NCBI RefSeq assembly: GCF_007990775.1
Contig: NZ_BJXB01000007.1
Coordinates: 62,001-126,000, forward strand
DNA length: 64,000 nt
DNA from: Deinococcus cellulosilyticus NBRC 106333 = KACC 11606
Lineage (GTDB): Bacteria > Deinococcota > Deinococci > Deinococcales > Deinococcaceae
Direction of reading: 5' to 3'
The notes under the pieces are model-generated. The model was not told the DNA's origin. It was given only the letters and a program-made list of their open reading frames with translations, and did no database searches. This document shows positions 26,360-34,974 of this stretch, in pieces; within the stretch, counting starts at the first letter, position 1, and every line of letters begins with the position of its first letter. A program made the translations under genes and the position numbers.

Positions 26360-27256
26360 ATGGCTTTCCAGCCCACCCTTGCACAGCTTCGTGCCTTCAC
26401 TGCCGTGGTCGAGCACCAGGGCTTCAGCCGTGCGGCAGCTGCTCTGGGGGTCACCCAGTCCAGCCTGAGCCACAGTGTGTCCAGCCTGGAACAGGGGCTG
26501 AATGCTGTTTTGTTGACCCGTCACGCCAGAGGCATCACACTGACCCAGAAAGGGACGCTGGTTTTGATTCGTGCCAGGACCATCTTGCAGCTCACAATGC
26601 AGCTTGTGGAGGAGACTGCAGCTGAAGAGGTTCTGTCTGGAATGGTGAGCATTGCCTGTTACCGCAGTGTGGCCACGCACCTGCTTCCAGTGGTGATGCA
26701 GCACCTTTACAGCCAGCATCCCGGCATCAGGCTGGACATCTTTGATGGGTGCCTGAACCGCGAGGACGCCTCCAGAGAGGTGCTTGAAGGCCACTGCCAG
26801 CTTGGCATCGCGCACCTGCCTGCCGACTCCCGTTTGCAGGCTTTTCCGATCCTCACCGATCCTTATGTGCTGGTGCTGCCATCAAACACACCAGACATCC
26901 AGAACTGGGAAGACCTGAAAGACCTGCCTTTCATCCGTTTTGGCCGGGAAGCCCACGCAGATGAACCGTCCTGGACCCACCTGAAGCCGGTGCTCAGCCT
27001 GCAGGAAGAAAGCAGTGTTCTGGCGATGGTGGCCTCCAGAATGGGATTCTCGATCCTGCCCAGGCTCACCACCGAGCCTCATCCGGCAGGGGTGCGTTTG
27101 CAGGGCTTGCCTGTGTTTGCTGCACGCACCCTCGGGGTGGTGACCAGAGCGGAGACCCTCCTGCTGCCTCATGTGCGGGTGGTGCTGGATCTGCTGTGCA
27201 ATCCGCAGGTCCTGAAGGCGTCCACCCTGCATCAGGGTCCGGTCCATCGGGTTTGA
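26360..27256 (+). CDS. LysR-family transcriptional regulator
   Basis: 298 residues. The N-terminal winged helix-turn-helix (TLAQLRAFTAVVEHQGFSRAAAALGVTQSSLSHSVSSLE) is classic LysR. The rest is the two-lobed effector-binding domain with GMVSIACYRSVATHLLPVVM. The ATG at 26360 is chosen because the conserved domain starts directly after it. An upstream in-frame ATG at 26351 is possible. It is divergent from the RocB-like gene, its probable target. The effector is unknown. Confidence 0.9.
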   Translation: MAFQPTLAQLRAFTAVVEHQGFSRAAAALGVTQSSLSHSVSSLEQGLNAVLLTRHARGITLTQKGTLVLIRARTILQLTMQLVEETAAEEVLSGMVSIACYRSVATHLLPVVMQHLYSQHPGIRLDIFDGCLNREDASREVLEGHCQLGIAHLPADSRLQAFPILTDPYVLVLPSNTPDIQNWEDLKDLPFIRFGREAHADEPSWTHLKPVLSLQEESSVLAMVASRMGFSILPRLTTEPHPAGVRLQGLPVFAARTLGVVTRAETLLLPHVRVVLDLLCNPQVLKASTLHQGPVHRV

Positions 27257-27291
27257 AGAGGTTCATTTGATGCATGGACTGTTCTGCACGT

Positions 27292-27744
27292 TCAGGCAGG
27301 ACCCTCTTCTGAAAGTTTTCTGAGGAGGGTCTGCAGGAGTCTTCGCAGGTCCTCCAGTTCTTTTTCACCCAGAAGTTCGGACCAGTGGGCCTCCACCTTT
27401 TCACCTGCCTGCATGGCGGTGGGGCGCACCTGTTTGCCTTTTTCGGTGAGGAACACCAGACGGCCCCTTTTGTCACTGGGATCGGGGTGACGCTCAATGT
27501 AGCCGCGTTTTTCGAGCTCTTCCACGGCCTGTGCCATGGTCTGTTTGCGCACCCGGGCGAGCGTGGCAAGTTCACTGACCTGAATGCCCTCTTCGGGCAC
27601 GAAGGTGAAGACATTGGAATGCATCTGGCCGAGGTCGCCAAATCCGGCCTCTGCGAGGGCCTGCCCAACGTGCATGGAGAAGTTCTGGTTGAGGAGCCTG
27701 AGGAGCACACCGATGGAACTGGGAAGGTCAGGGGATTCAGACAT
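27292..27744 (-). CDS. MarR-family transcriptional regulator
   Basis: 150 residues, normal MarR length. The winged helix shows VSELATLARVRKQTMAQAVEELEKRGYIERHPDPSDKRG, including the wing motif DPSDKRGR. It is divergent from the haloalkane-dehalogenase-like gene. Two copies of the palindrome CAGGTACCTG fill the 81-bp spacer, one only 3 bp from its own start codon, so repression of itself and the neighbour is very likely. The ligand is unknown but may be a substrate of the hydrolase. Confidence 0.92.
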   Translation of the reverse strand: MSESPDLPSSIGVLLRLLNQNFSMHVGQALAEAGFGDLGQMHSNVFTFVPEEGIQVSELATLARVRKQTMAQAVEELEKRGYIERHPDPSDKRGRLVFLTEKGKQVRPTAMQAGEKVEAHWSELLGEKELEDLRRLLQTLLRKLSEEGPA

Positions 27745-27747
27745 AAG

Positions 27748-27792
27748 TAGACAGGTACCTGTCTATCTAGTATATTGGACAGGTACCTGACC
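27748..27792. promoter_or_regulatory. Twin MarR operator
   Basis: TAGACAGGTACCTGTCTA (27748-27765) is a perfect 18-bp palindrome. A second site, ACAGGTACCTGA (27779-27790), shares its 11-bp core and is flanked by TGG and CCA. The centres are 28 bp apart, close to three helical turns. The first copy covers the marR ribosome-site region. Both lie between the divergent start codons. Confidence 0.8.
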
Positions 27793-27825
27793 ATCATAGC
27801 ATGGTCGTGGCACAGGAGGTGTTTC

Positions 27826-28686
27826 ATGCCCGAAATTCAGGTCCTTGATTCCACCCTTTTCTACCAGGATGCAGGTGCAGGGACCCCGGTGGTCTTTCTG
27901 CACGGCAGCCCCGTTTCCTCCCACCTGTGGCGCAATGTTCTGCCCCAGATCCAGAACGCGAGAACCCTTGCCCTGGACCTGATCGGCATGGGGAAATCTG
28001 GCAAACCCGACCTCCCCTACCGGTTTGCTGACCACGCCCGTTACCTGGATGCCTGGATGGATGCCCTGCAACTTGAAAACATCATTCTGGTGGGCATCGA
28101 CTGGGGAGGGGCACTGGCTTTCGACTGGGCCAGGCGTCACAGTGAAAAAACCAGAGGCATCGTCTTCATGGAAACCATCCTGAAACCCATGACCTGGGAG
28201 GAATTCCCTCCTGCAGCGAAAACACGCTTTGAAGCCATCCGCACCCCTGGAAAGGGCGAAAAAATGATCATGGAGGACCTGCAGTATCTGGAGACCGCAC
28301 TCACAGCAACGGTGCTCACCCCTCTTGCTCCAGAAGATTTTCAGGCGTACCTGCAGCCCTTCCTGACCCCGCCAAGCCGCCGTCCCCTGCTGGAATGGCC
28401 CAGAGCAATGCCTCTGGAAGGTGAACCCCAGGACGTGATCGAGCGCATTAAAGCCTACAACCACTGGCTGAAACACAGCATAGACGTACCCAAACTGCTG
28501 CTGACCTTTGAAGGCTCTCCCACCCTGATGGTGACTCCGCAACTGGTGGAATGGTGCAGAGAAAACATCAGCCATCTGGAAATCCAGCACTGTGGACCTG
28601 CAGGACACCTTGCCCCGGAAGACCAGCCTGAAGCCATTGCGGCTGCCATCAATGGATGGATGAAACGAAACTCCCTTTGGACCTGA
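27826..28686 (+). CDS. Haloalkane-dehalogenase-like alpha/beta hydrolase
   Basis: 286 residues, aligning by eye with the DhaA/LinB subfamily along its length. The nucleophile is in GIDWGG (Asp92) and the first halide-binding Trp is Trp93. The acid is probably Glu116 (METILKPM, matching MEFIRPI in DhaA), and the base is His261 in GHLAPED. The usual halide-stabilising Asn in HGNP is Ser28 here (HGSPVSSHLW). Dehalogenation may therefore be weak, or the enzyme may act as another type of hydrolase. The ATG at 27826 has AGGAGG 6 bp upstream. No signal peptide is seen. Expression is probably controlled by the divergent MarR protein. Confidence 0.85.
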   Translation: MPEIQVLDSTLFYQDAGAGTPVVFLHGSPVSSHLWRNVLPQIQNARTLALDLIGMGKSGKPDLPYRFADHARYLDAWMDALQLENIILVGIDWGGALAFDWARRHSEKTRGIVFMETILKPMTWEEFPPAAKTRFEAIRTPGKGEKMIMEDLQYLETALTATVLTPLAPEDFQAYLQPFLTPPSRRPLLEWPRAMPLEGEPQDVIERIKAYNHWLKHSIDVPKLLLTFEGSPTLMVTPQLVEWCRENISHLEIQHCGPAGHLAPEDQPEAIAAAINGWMKRNSLWT

Positions 28687-28693
28687 CCCCTCA

Positions 28694-28731
28694 AACAGAG
28701 TCACCTGCCAGAAAAGGCAGGTGACTCTGTT
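28694..28731. terminator. Bidirectional terminator between hydrolase and narK genes
   Basis: AACAGAGTCACCTGCC (28694-28709) pairs perfectly with GGCAGGTGACTCTGTT (28716-28731) around AGAAAA. The 16-bp stem lies between two convergent stop codons. T-tracts are short or absent. Confidence 0.75.
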
Positions 28732-28747
28732 GCACTTCCAGCAGCAG

Positions 28748-30091
28748 TCAACTGGGACGCTCGGCCCCCCTGCGACCATAAAAATACCAGTTGAAAAAGA
28801 TGTTGATGACGAAAAACAACGACATCAGGTAAAAAAACGCCACCGGGCTTCCTGAGAGGCTGTTGGAGAGGTTGATCAGCATGGAGACAATGAAAGGTCC
28901 ATATGCAGCAATGGCAGCCGTCCACCCGATCACCCCTGCAGCCTGAGTGGGAGGAAAGATGACGGGCATCTGGCGGAACGTGGAGGCATTGCCAATCCCG
29001 GAGAAGAAGAAAATGGCCAGCATGCCACCCACAAAATAAGGGAATTCTGCCATGCTCTCAGGGGTCACGTAGAAACTGGTGAAAATTGCACTGGCCAGCA
29101 TCCCTGTTCCCGAAATGGTGGTGAGGATGGCCCCACCTGTTCTGTCTGCAATCATCCCAAAAATCACCCGCACTGCACTGCCAATCAGGGGACCGTAAAA
29201 AGCATACGCAAGAGGAAGGGGAGGGTTCTCAAAACCACCATAAAGGGTTTTGATCATCAGGGGAAAAGCGCTCGACAGGCCCGAAAACACCCCGAAGGTC
29301 ATCAGGTAGATGCTGGTCATCACCCAGGTGTGTTTCTCCTTGAAGATGGTGAAAAGCTGCGAGGCTCCAGCTTTCAGGGGCACGCTGCGAATCAGCATCC
29401 AGGCGAGCAGTGCACCGAACACAATGAAAGGAATGTAGACCCAGGCGGCATTCTGCAGCCAGATCGTCTCGGTTTTCCGGGCAAAAGTCCAGTTCTGGTA
29501 TCCTCCAGGGGCAAACCAGAACAGGTTCACCCCGACCACCCAGGGGGTCAGGAACTGGGCCAGCGATACCCCGAAGTTGCCAATCCCGGCCTGAATGCCC
29601 AGCGCTGTCCCCTGCAGCCTTTTGGGAAAAAACAGGGTGGTGGAGGGCATGAAACTCGAAAAATTGCCTCCACCCAGACCCGCCAGGAAGGACAGCAACA
29701 GCAGCACCCAATATGGCGTTCCGGGGTCCTGCACGGCAATGCCCCAGCCCAGCACCGGAATGAGCAGGCTCAGGGTTGCCCAGGTGATGGTGTGCCTTGA
29801 ACCGAAACGGGGAATCATGAAGGTGTGCACAATGCGCAGGGTGCCCGCAGCAAGGCCAGGCATGGCGGTGAGCCAGAACAGTTGTTCGGTGGTCAGGTTG
29901 AATCCAACCCCCTGCAAGCGGGTCACGATGGCCGACACCATGAACCAGGTGGCAAAGGCGAGCACCAGATTGAAGGTGGTGATCCACAGGGTGCGCCACG
30001 CCCTGGATTTGCCTTCGCCCTCCCAGAACTGCGGATCTTCAGGCGTCCAGGACTGCAGATAGGTGCTGGGGTTTCGGTTGGTGGTCTGCAT
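28748..30091 (-). CDS. narK: Nitrate/nitrite MFS transporter
   Basis: 447 residues, about twelve membrane helices, NarK branch of the major facilitator superfamily. GGGNFSSFMPSTTLFFPKRLQGTALG resembles the nitrate signature of NarK/NasA/NrtP, and FFFSGIGNASTFRQMPVIFP is the second. It imports nitrate, exports nitrite, or both, across the inner membrane. It is the last gene of the nitrate reduction operon, 12 bp after the small membrane-protein gene, with a GGAGGAGCC ribosome site. Confidence 0.93.
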   Translation of the reverse strand: MQTTNRNPSTYLQSWTPEDPQFWEGEGKSRAWRTLWITTFNLVLAFATWFMVSAIVTRLQGVGFNLTTEQLFWLTAMPGLAAGTLRIVHTFMIPRFGSRHTITWATLSLLIPVLGWGIAVQDPGTPYWVLLLLSFLAGLGGGNFSSFMPSTTLFFPKRLQGTALGIQAGIGNFGVSLAQFLTPWVVGVNLFWFAPGGYQNWTFARKTETIWLQNAAWVYIPFIVFGALLAWMLIRSVPLKAGASQLFTIFKEKHTWVMTSIYLMTFGVFSGLSSAFPLMIKTLYGGFENPPLPLAYAFYGPLIGSAVRVIFGMIADRTGGAILTTISGTGMLASAIFTSFYVTPESMAEFPYFVGGMLAIFFFSGIGNASTFRQMPVIFPPTQAAGVIGWTAAIAAYGPFIVSMLINLSNSLSGSPVAFFYLMSLFFVINIFFNWYFYGRRGAERPS

Positions 30092-30103
30092 GGCTCCTCC
30101 TTT

Positions 30104-30310
30104 CTACTGGCGCACCATGCTGACCAGTTTCACATTGATGAAAGCCAGCACCAGAGATGAAAGGGCAAGCGGCCACAGGATGTCGGTGTCCCCCCCCAGG
30201 TAAGCATCGAGAGCGGTGATCAGGAGGAAAAGCTGAATCGACCACAGCACCAGAATGAAAGACAGGGCAAGGTCCAGCATCACCCCTTTCTGCTGGCTGC
30301 GCCCCCTCAT
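30104..30310 (-). CDS. Small two-helix membrane protein of nitrate operon
   Basis: 68 residues with two hydrophobic helices (LDLALSFILVLWSIQLFLLITAL and ILWPLALSSLVLAFINVKLV). The start codon overlaps the stop of the Rieske gene (ATGA), so it is translationally coupled. It probably anchors or stabilises the Rieske protein or the membrane complex. No motif for cofactor binding is seen. Confidence 0.8.
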   Translation of the reverse strand: MRGRSQQKGVMLDLALSFILVLWSIQLFLLITALDAYLGGDTDILWPLALSSLVLAFINVKLVSMVRQ

Positions 30311-30819
30311 TCCCCACCTCCACCAATGGCGTAGATTTTGCCATCCTGAACTTCCAGGTCAATTCTGGAAAGGCCACGCTGGGGAGGCCCTGCAAGCACC
30401 TCTCCGGTTTTTGCATCAAAGAAGCCCTCATGGCACGGGCATTCCAGCTTCTTGCTGTGCTCTTCATAAAAAACATGGCAACCCAGGTGCGGGCACTTCT
30501 GGGAAAAGGCACTGAAACTCCCGTCCTCGTGCCGGACCAGCAACGCAGGCAAACCATCATCCGGGTATTTGAAAGCCATCTGACTCCCATGCTTGATCTG
30601 GTCCACCGACCCAAGTTCCTTGCGGACATGGTGCTCCTGGGGGCGCTTTCCCATCCCGGCCACAGCAATCAGGGTGGTTCCCACTCCCAGTGCCGCACTG
30701 GACAAGGTGAGGAATCGGGTGAATTCACGTCTGGTGATGTAACTGGTCTGGTCCCAGTCCACCGAGAAATCGGTCTTCCAGTGGGGTTGGGCTTTTTCGT
30801 TGTTCCAGTCGTCTTTCAC
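30307..30819 (-). CDS. Tat-exported Rieske [2Fe-2S] protein
   Basis: 170 residues. A twin-arginine segment (SYITRREFTRFL, Arg30-Arg31) and a hydrophobic stretch anchor it to the membrane with the soluble domain outside. The Rieske motif is CPHLGC (Cys109, His111, Cys114) and CPCH (Cys127, Cys129, His130). This includes the disulfide pair seen in the high-potential bc1/b6f type. It probably transfers electrons from quinol toward the nitrate reductase module. It overlaps the ferredoxin gene upstream by 4 bp. A Rieske subunit is not part of standard NarGHI, Nap or Nas systems. Confidence 0.9.
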   Translation of the reverse strand: MKDDWNNEKAQPHWKTDFSVDWDQTSYITRREFTRFLTLSSAALGVGTTLIAVAGMGKRPQEHHVRKELGSVDQIKHGSQMAFKYPDDGLPALLVRHEDGSFSAFSQKCPHLGCHVFYEEHSKKLECPCHEGFFDAKTGEVLAGPPQRGLSRIDLEVQDGKIYAIGGGGE

Positions 30820-31487
30820 ACCCCGCCCCCTTGCATGGGAAGGGGCTCCAGGTGCCCGAAAGGATCGATGTGGTCAAAAGCGTCACTGTCAAAGCGGGCA
30901 TCCATGTGGGCAATCACATCCATGCGCAAAGACACCTCTTCTTCAGGCAGCACCAGAAACACCCGGGTGGTGATCTCCTGCTCTCCGAACTGAAAGGAGT
31001 TCACCGGGCGGCCTTTGCGTCTGGACTCGAATTCCTCCAGAGTTCCATAAAAGAGGGCCTCACTGGGGCACACGGTGGCGCACATGGGTTTCAAGCCCAC
31101 CGAGGTGCGGTCATAGCACATGTCGCACTTGAGCATCTGGTCAATTTCCGGGTAGTAGCGGGGCACCCCGAAAGGGCAGGCCAGCACGCAGTTCTTGCAG
31201 CCAATGCAGCGCTCTTTCAGGGAAGACTGCACAATCTGGTCTTCGGTGCGCTTGATGGCATCTGCAGGGCAGACTTTGGCGCAGGTGGGATTCTCACAGT
31301 GCATGCAGACCATCGGGACCGTCTGGGTGGAAAAACCCCGTTCCACGAATTCCAGGTGGATCATGGGTTTCCCACGGTGGGTGGCGCATTCGCTGCAGGC
31401 CTGCATGCAGCTCTTGCACCCGATGCAACGGATGGGATCAACAAAAAAACGCTGGTCAATGGCATTTCTCAAAGTCATTGGCAACAC
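30816..31487 (-). CDS. Four-cluster ferredoxin-type electron-transfer subunit
   Basis: 223 residues with four cysteine groups: CIGCKSCMQAC, CMHCENPTCAKVCP, CIGCKNCVLACPFG and CDMCYDRTSVGLKPMCATVCP. This is the pattern of DmsB/NrfC/HybA-type subunits with four [4Fe-4S] clusters. No signal peptide is present, so it sits in the cytoplasm with the catalytic subunit. It relays electrons between the membrane components and the molybdopterin subunit. Its start lies 13 bp after the catalytic-subunit stop. Confidence 0.92.
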   Translation of the reverse strand: MLPMTLRNAIDQRFFVDPIRCIGCKSCMQACSECATHRGKPMIHLEFVERGFSTQTVPMVCMHCENPTCAKVCPADAIKRTEDQIVQSSLKERCIGCKNCVLACPFGVPRYYPEIDQMLKCDMCYDRTSVGLKPMCATVCPSEALFYGTLEEFESRRKGRPVNSFQFGEQEITTRVFLVLPEEEVSLRMDVIAHMDARFDSDAFDHIDPFGHLEPLPMQGGGV

Positions 31488-31500
31488 TCCTTGCCCGGCA

Positions 31501-33819
31501 TCAGCGGGTCAGTTCGCTTCTGCGGTCATCGAGGCCGTAACGCTCCGGCAATCTTTCAATGTGGCTGGTCCAGCTTTCGGCCTCCACGGCCTCCCGGATT
31601 TCGTCTTCGGTGGCTTTGCGCACCTTGCAGGCACTCACCTTGAATTCGGGAATCTTGCTGGTGGGGTCCAGGGCACGCTGCGTGAGCATGTTGATGCTCT
31701 GCTTGCCGGCCCAGTGGTACGGCACGAACACCGTGTCGGGGCGGATGGTGTTGACCACCATGGACCTCAAGGTGATTTTGCCCCGCCTGGTTTCCAGCGT
31801 CACCCATTCTTTTTCGGCAATCCCGAGTTGCCGGGCCATGCGGGTGTGCATCTCGATTCTGGGATGGGGGTACTGGTCCACCAGAGGTCCGATTCTGCGG
31901 GTCTGGGTGCCAGAAAGGTACTGGCTGATCACCCGTCCGGTGGTGAGCCACACCGGGTATTCACTGTCCACCACTTCTGCCGACTCACTCCATTGGGTGG
32001 GCGTGAATCGGGCCTTTTTGTCCATGTGGTAGAACTGTCCCCCTTCAAAGAGCCTGGGAATGCCGGGGTGCAGGCTGTCCAGTTCAGAGGCGTCCAGGGT
32101 CTCCTTGCCTTTCTCGCTGACCTGCGGACACGGCCAGAACACCCCATTTTCCCTTTCCACCCGCTCCCAGGTGATGCCGGAGTAATCTGCAGTTCCCCCT
32201 CTGGAGGCGAGGCGCAACTCGTTGAAAATCTCCTGGGCGTTCTGGTACCTGAAGTATTTTCCTCTGCCCAGACGTTCTGCGATGTCCAGCAAAATGCGCC
32301 AATCCTGCCATGCTTCTCCTGGGGGGTCAATGGCCTGATTGATCTTGATGACCCGCCCCTCACAACTGGTGTTGGTGCCCTCGTCTTCCTCGTGGAGGCT
32401 GCCTGGAAGCACGATGTCGGCGTGCTGGGCGGTTTCGGAGAGGAAGAAATCAATCACGGTGTAGTGCTCCAGTTTGCCCAGCGCTTCACGGGTGAAGTTG
32501 GCATCAGGGAGGCTGACCAGCGGATTGAAGCAGATCGAGAGCAGCCCTTTGATGTTCCCGGCGTGGATTTCATTCATGATTTCCTGCGCAGAGAGGCCTT
32601 TTCTGGGAATTTCACTTTCATCGCAGCCCCAGACTTTTGCGATGTACGCGCGGTGCTCAGGGTTTTCGATGTCGCGGGCTCCGGGGAGCTGGTCACACTT
32701 GTGGCCGTGCTCCCGGCCGCCCTGACCGTTGCCCTGTCCGGTGATGGTGCTGTGACCGCAGCCTTCCCGACCAATTTTTCCCGTTGCCAGTGCGAGGTTG
32801 GCACAGCAGAGCACGTTCTTCACCCCGTTCACCTGATGCTCCAGTCCTCTGGCATGCAGGATCATGCCGGTTTCGGCCTCGCCGTACCACCGGGCGGCTT
32901 TCTCGATCTGCTCTGCCGGGACCCCGGTGATTTTTGCGGCCCACTCGGGGGTGGCGTCTTTGACCTCCGCTGCTGCCTTTTCGAAATCCACGGTGTGCTC
33001 TGAAATGAATTTCTGGTCGGTGAGGCCATCTCTGATGATCACATGCAGCATCGCCATCAAGAGCGCACTGTCACTGCCGGGTCTCAGGGGCAGGTAAAGG
33101 TCTGCCGTGCGAGCCATCGGGACCATGCGCGGATCGGCGTAGATCAGCTTTGCTCCGTTGTCTCTGGCCCGCCAGATGTAATCGGTGGTGATCGGGAAGC
33201 ACTCGGCGATGTTGGTGCCGATCACGAAGATCACTTTGGCTTTTGCAATGTCCTCCCAGGAACTTGAAGCCCGGTCAATGCCGTAAGCTTTCTTGTTGGC
33301 CGCTCCAGCGCTCACCATGCAAAGCCTGCCGTTGTAGTCCAGATTGGCGGTCTGCAGGGCAAGGCGGGCAAATTTGCCAACCAGGTAGCTTTTTTCGTTG
33401 TTGAGGCTCACACCTGAAAGCATCGCAAAGCTGTCTCTGCCGTACCTGTCCTGAATCTCCCGGATTTTGCTTACAGTTTCTTCCAGGGCCTGGTCCCAGC
33501 TGATCCTGACAAAACCTTTTTCGGTGCGCTTCATGGGATGCAGCAGGCGGTCCGGGTGGGAACCTTGCAGGTAGCGTTTCACCCCTTTGGGGCAGAGTTT
33601 GCCTTTGTTGAAGGGAAAATCGGTGCGGGGTTCAAAGCCCACCACAGCATTGTCCTTGACTTTCAGGTGGATGCCACACTGCTGCCCGCAGAAACAGCAG
33701 TGGGTGGGAACCAGTTTTTCGTAATCGTCCTGCTGGTCGAAGCCTCCCGGGGGGCGGTAACGGAGGGTGGGACCGAATTGCTCCAGCAACTCTTGTCGGG
33801 ACAGGGGAAGGTCAGACAT
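31501..33819 (-). CDS. Molybdopterin nitrate reductase catalytic subunit (NasA/NarB/NapA type)
   Basis: 772 residues, Mo-bis-MGD oxidoreductase. The N-terminal [4Fe-4S] motif uses Cys41, Cys44, Cys48 and Cys76 (LCPKG). The likely Mo ligand is Cys167 in GRLCMVSAG, which places it with the Nas/Nap group rather than NarG (Asp ligand). No Tat signal is visible, so it works in the cytoplasm on imported nitrate. The C-terminal MGD-binding segment (PHPRIEMHTRMARQLGI) is intact. Its position beside a ferredoxin-type subunit, Rieske protein, NarI-like protein and NarK points to nitrate. Formate or another oxyanion is less likely but not excluded. Confidence 0.9.
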   Translation of the reverse strand: MSDLPLSRQELLEQFGPTLRYRPPGGFDQQDDYEKLVPTHCCFCGQQCGIHLKVKDNAVVGFEPRTDFPFNKGKLCPKGVKRYLQGSHPDRLLHPMKRTEKGFVRISWDQALEETVSKIREIQDRYGRDSFAMLSGVSLNNEKSYLVGKFARLALQTANLDYNGRLCMVSAGAANKKAYGIDRASSSWEDIAKAKVIFVIGTNIAECFPITTDYIWRARDNGAKLIYADPRMVPMARTADLYLPLRPGSDSALLMAMLHVIIRDGLTDQKFISEHTVDFEKAAAEVKDATPEWAAKITGVPAEQIEKAARWYGEAETGMILHARGLEHQVNGVKNVLCCANLALATGKIGREGCGHSTITGQGNGQGGREHGHKCDQLPGARDIENPEHRAYIAKVWGCDESEIPRKGLSAQEIMNEIHAGNIKGLLSICFNPLVSLPDANFTREALGKLEHYTVIDFFLSETAQHADIVLPGSLHEEDEGTNTSCEGRVIKINQAIDPPGEAWQDWRILLDIAERLGRGKYFRYQNAQEIFNELRLASRGGTADYSGITWERVERENGVFWPCPQVSEKGKETLDASELDSLHPGIPRLFEGGQFYHMDKKARFTPTQWSESAEVVDSEYPVWLTTGRVISQYLSGTQTRRIGPLVDQYPHPRIEMHTRMARQLGIAEKEWVTLETRRGKITLRSMVVNTIRPDTVFVPYHWAGKQSINMLTQRALDPTSKIPEFKVSACKVRKATEDEIREAVEAESWTSHIERLPERYGLDDRRSELTR

Positions 33820-33841
33820 GGGGAAGGTCCTCTCTTTCAGG

Positions 33842-34936
33842 TCACATGAATTCGCGTCCGGTCACCCGGAATTGATTGAGGGTCATCAGTTTTCTGCGGC
33901 AGGACGGGCACAGGTTCTGCCAGTTCTCGGCCTGTTCATGCTGATAATTGAAACCCAGAGGGGGCAGGATTTCCTTGAGGTCGTTTTGCTGCATCAGGCT
34001 GATGTATTCCTCACCACAACGGGCACATTTGCCTTTTTCTCCAGCTTCCCCGGCAGCCTTGTAGAACCACACGCCAACGTTGGCAATGCGCTGGAAGATG
34101 TGGAAGAACTTGCCGAAAGGGAGGTACAACAGCCACAGCATCACGGTCACGGCGTGGGTGGTGGTGATCCAGTAGTAAAACTTTCCCTCCATGAACATGT
34201 TGGAGACCGTCAGCATCATGCCGGTCACGCTGACTGCGAACAGCAGGATCAAGGGAATCATGTCGTTGTCGAAACGCTGGGTGGTGATTTCGGCCTCATC
34301 CCGCATGCGGCGACCCACCGCCAGAATGACTCCAGCAATGCACAGCACAGCGGCGATGTTGAGCATGTGAAAGTAAATCCAGCCGATGAAACTGCGGGCC
34401 GCAAAGGCGGTGAAGGTCAGGTCCATCCCGAACAAAACCATGTAGTAGTGATCGGGCCTCTCAGGAAGGCTTGCGAAGTGCAGCCAGCCAAAAGAAAGGG
34501 GGAAGGTCACCAGAATCGCCAGGACGCATCCCCAGAAAATGAGCTGGTGGGCCAGCCAGCGTTCTTTTGACCTTCTGCGAATGAAACGCTGTTCCAGCAG
34601 TTTCTCCCAGGCCAGGGCAAAGAAACGCCCGGTGTTTTGCAGGCGGTGACCCTTCTTCCAGAACAGTTCCCATCCGCGTTTCCAGTACTGCTGGGTTGCA
34701 GGCCGCTGAAGCCACACAGCATAACGGTAGACGATGCCGAACAGGGCAAAAACTGTGCAGAAGCAGTACCCGGCGAGGGCACCATCGAAGTTGCGGAGCT
34801 GGTTTGAACCAAAATACACCAGCACCAGCAGCACAACCGAGAAAATCACTCCAGCAACGACGCCACGTCGGTCCAGCGTGACATCCATCAGGGGAACGGT
34901 GATGGAGTCCTGCACCTGAATGGGGGTGGTCTGCAT
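33842..34936 (-). CDS. NarI-like membrane protein with C-terminal zinc/iron CxxC pair
   Basis: 364 residues. About six membrane helices carry several histidines (LAHQLIFWG, IYFHMLNIAAV, TTHAVTVMLWLLYLPFGKFFH) in the style of NarI/HdrE heme-b subunits, so it is the likely quinol-oxidising or electron-carrying membrane part. After the last helix a cytoplasmic tail of about 75 residues holds two CxxC pairs (KCARCGEE and LCPSCRRK), a rubredoxin-like or zinc-ribbon site. First gene of the operon. Heme and metal content are inferred. Confidence 0.75.
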   Translation of the reverse strand: MQTTPIQVQDSITVPLMDVTLDRRGVVAGVIFSVVLLVLVYFGSNQLRNFDGALAGYCFCTVFALFGIVYRYAVWLQRPATQQYWKRGWELFWKKGHRLQNTGRFFALAWEKLLEQRFIRRRSKERWLAHQLIFWGCVLAILVTFPLSFGWLHFASLPERPDHYYMVLFGMDLTFTAFAARSFIGWIYFHMLNIAAVLCIAGVILAVGRRMRDEAEITTQRFDNDMIPLILLFAVSVTGMMLTVSNMFMEGKFYYWITTTHAVTVMLWLLYLPFGKFFHIFQRIANVGVWFYKAAGEAGEKGKCARCGEEYISLMQQNDLKEILPPLGFNYQHEQAENWQNLCPSCRRKLMTLNQFRVTGREFM

Positions 34937-34974
34937 GCTCTCCTCCAGAAATCAAGATCAAAAATCCAGGGCTT

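Noticed and set aside
31195..33003. Plus-strand open frame of 602 codons
   Set aside because: It is antisense to the molybdopterin nitrate reductase gene, which has intact cysteine motifs and operon context.
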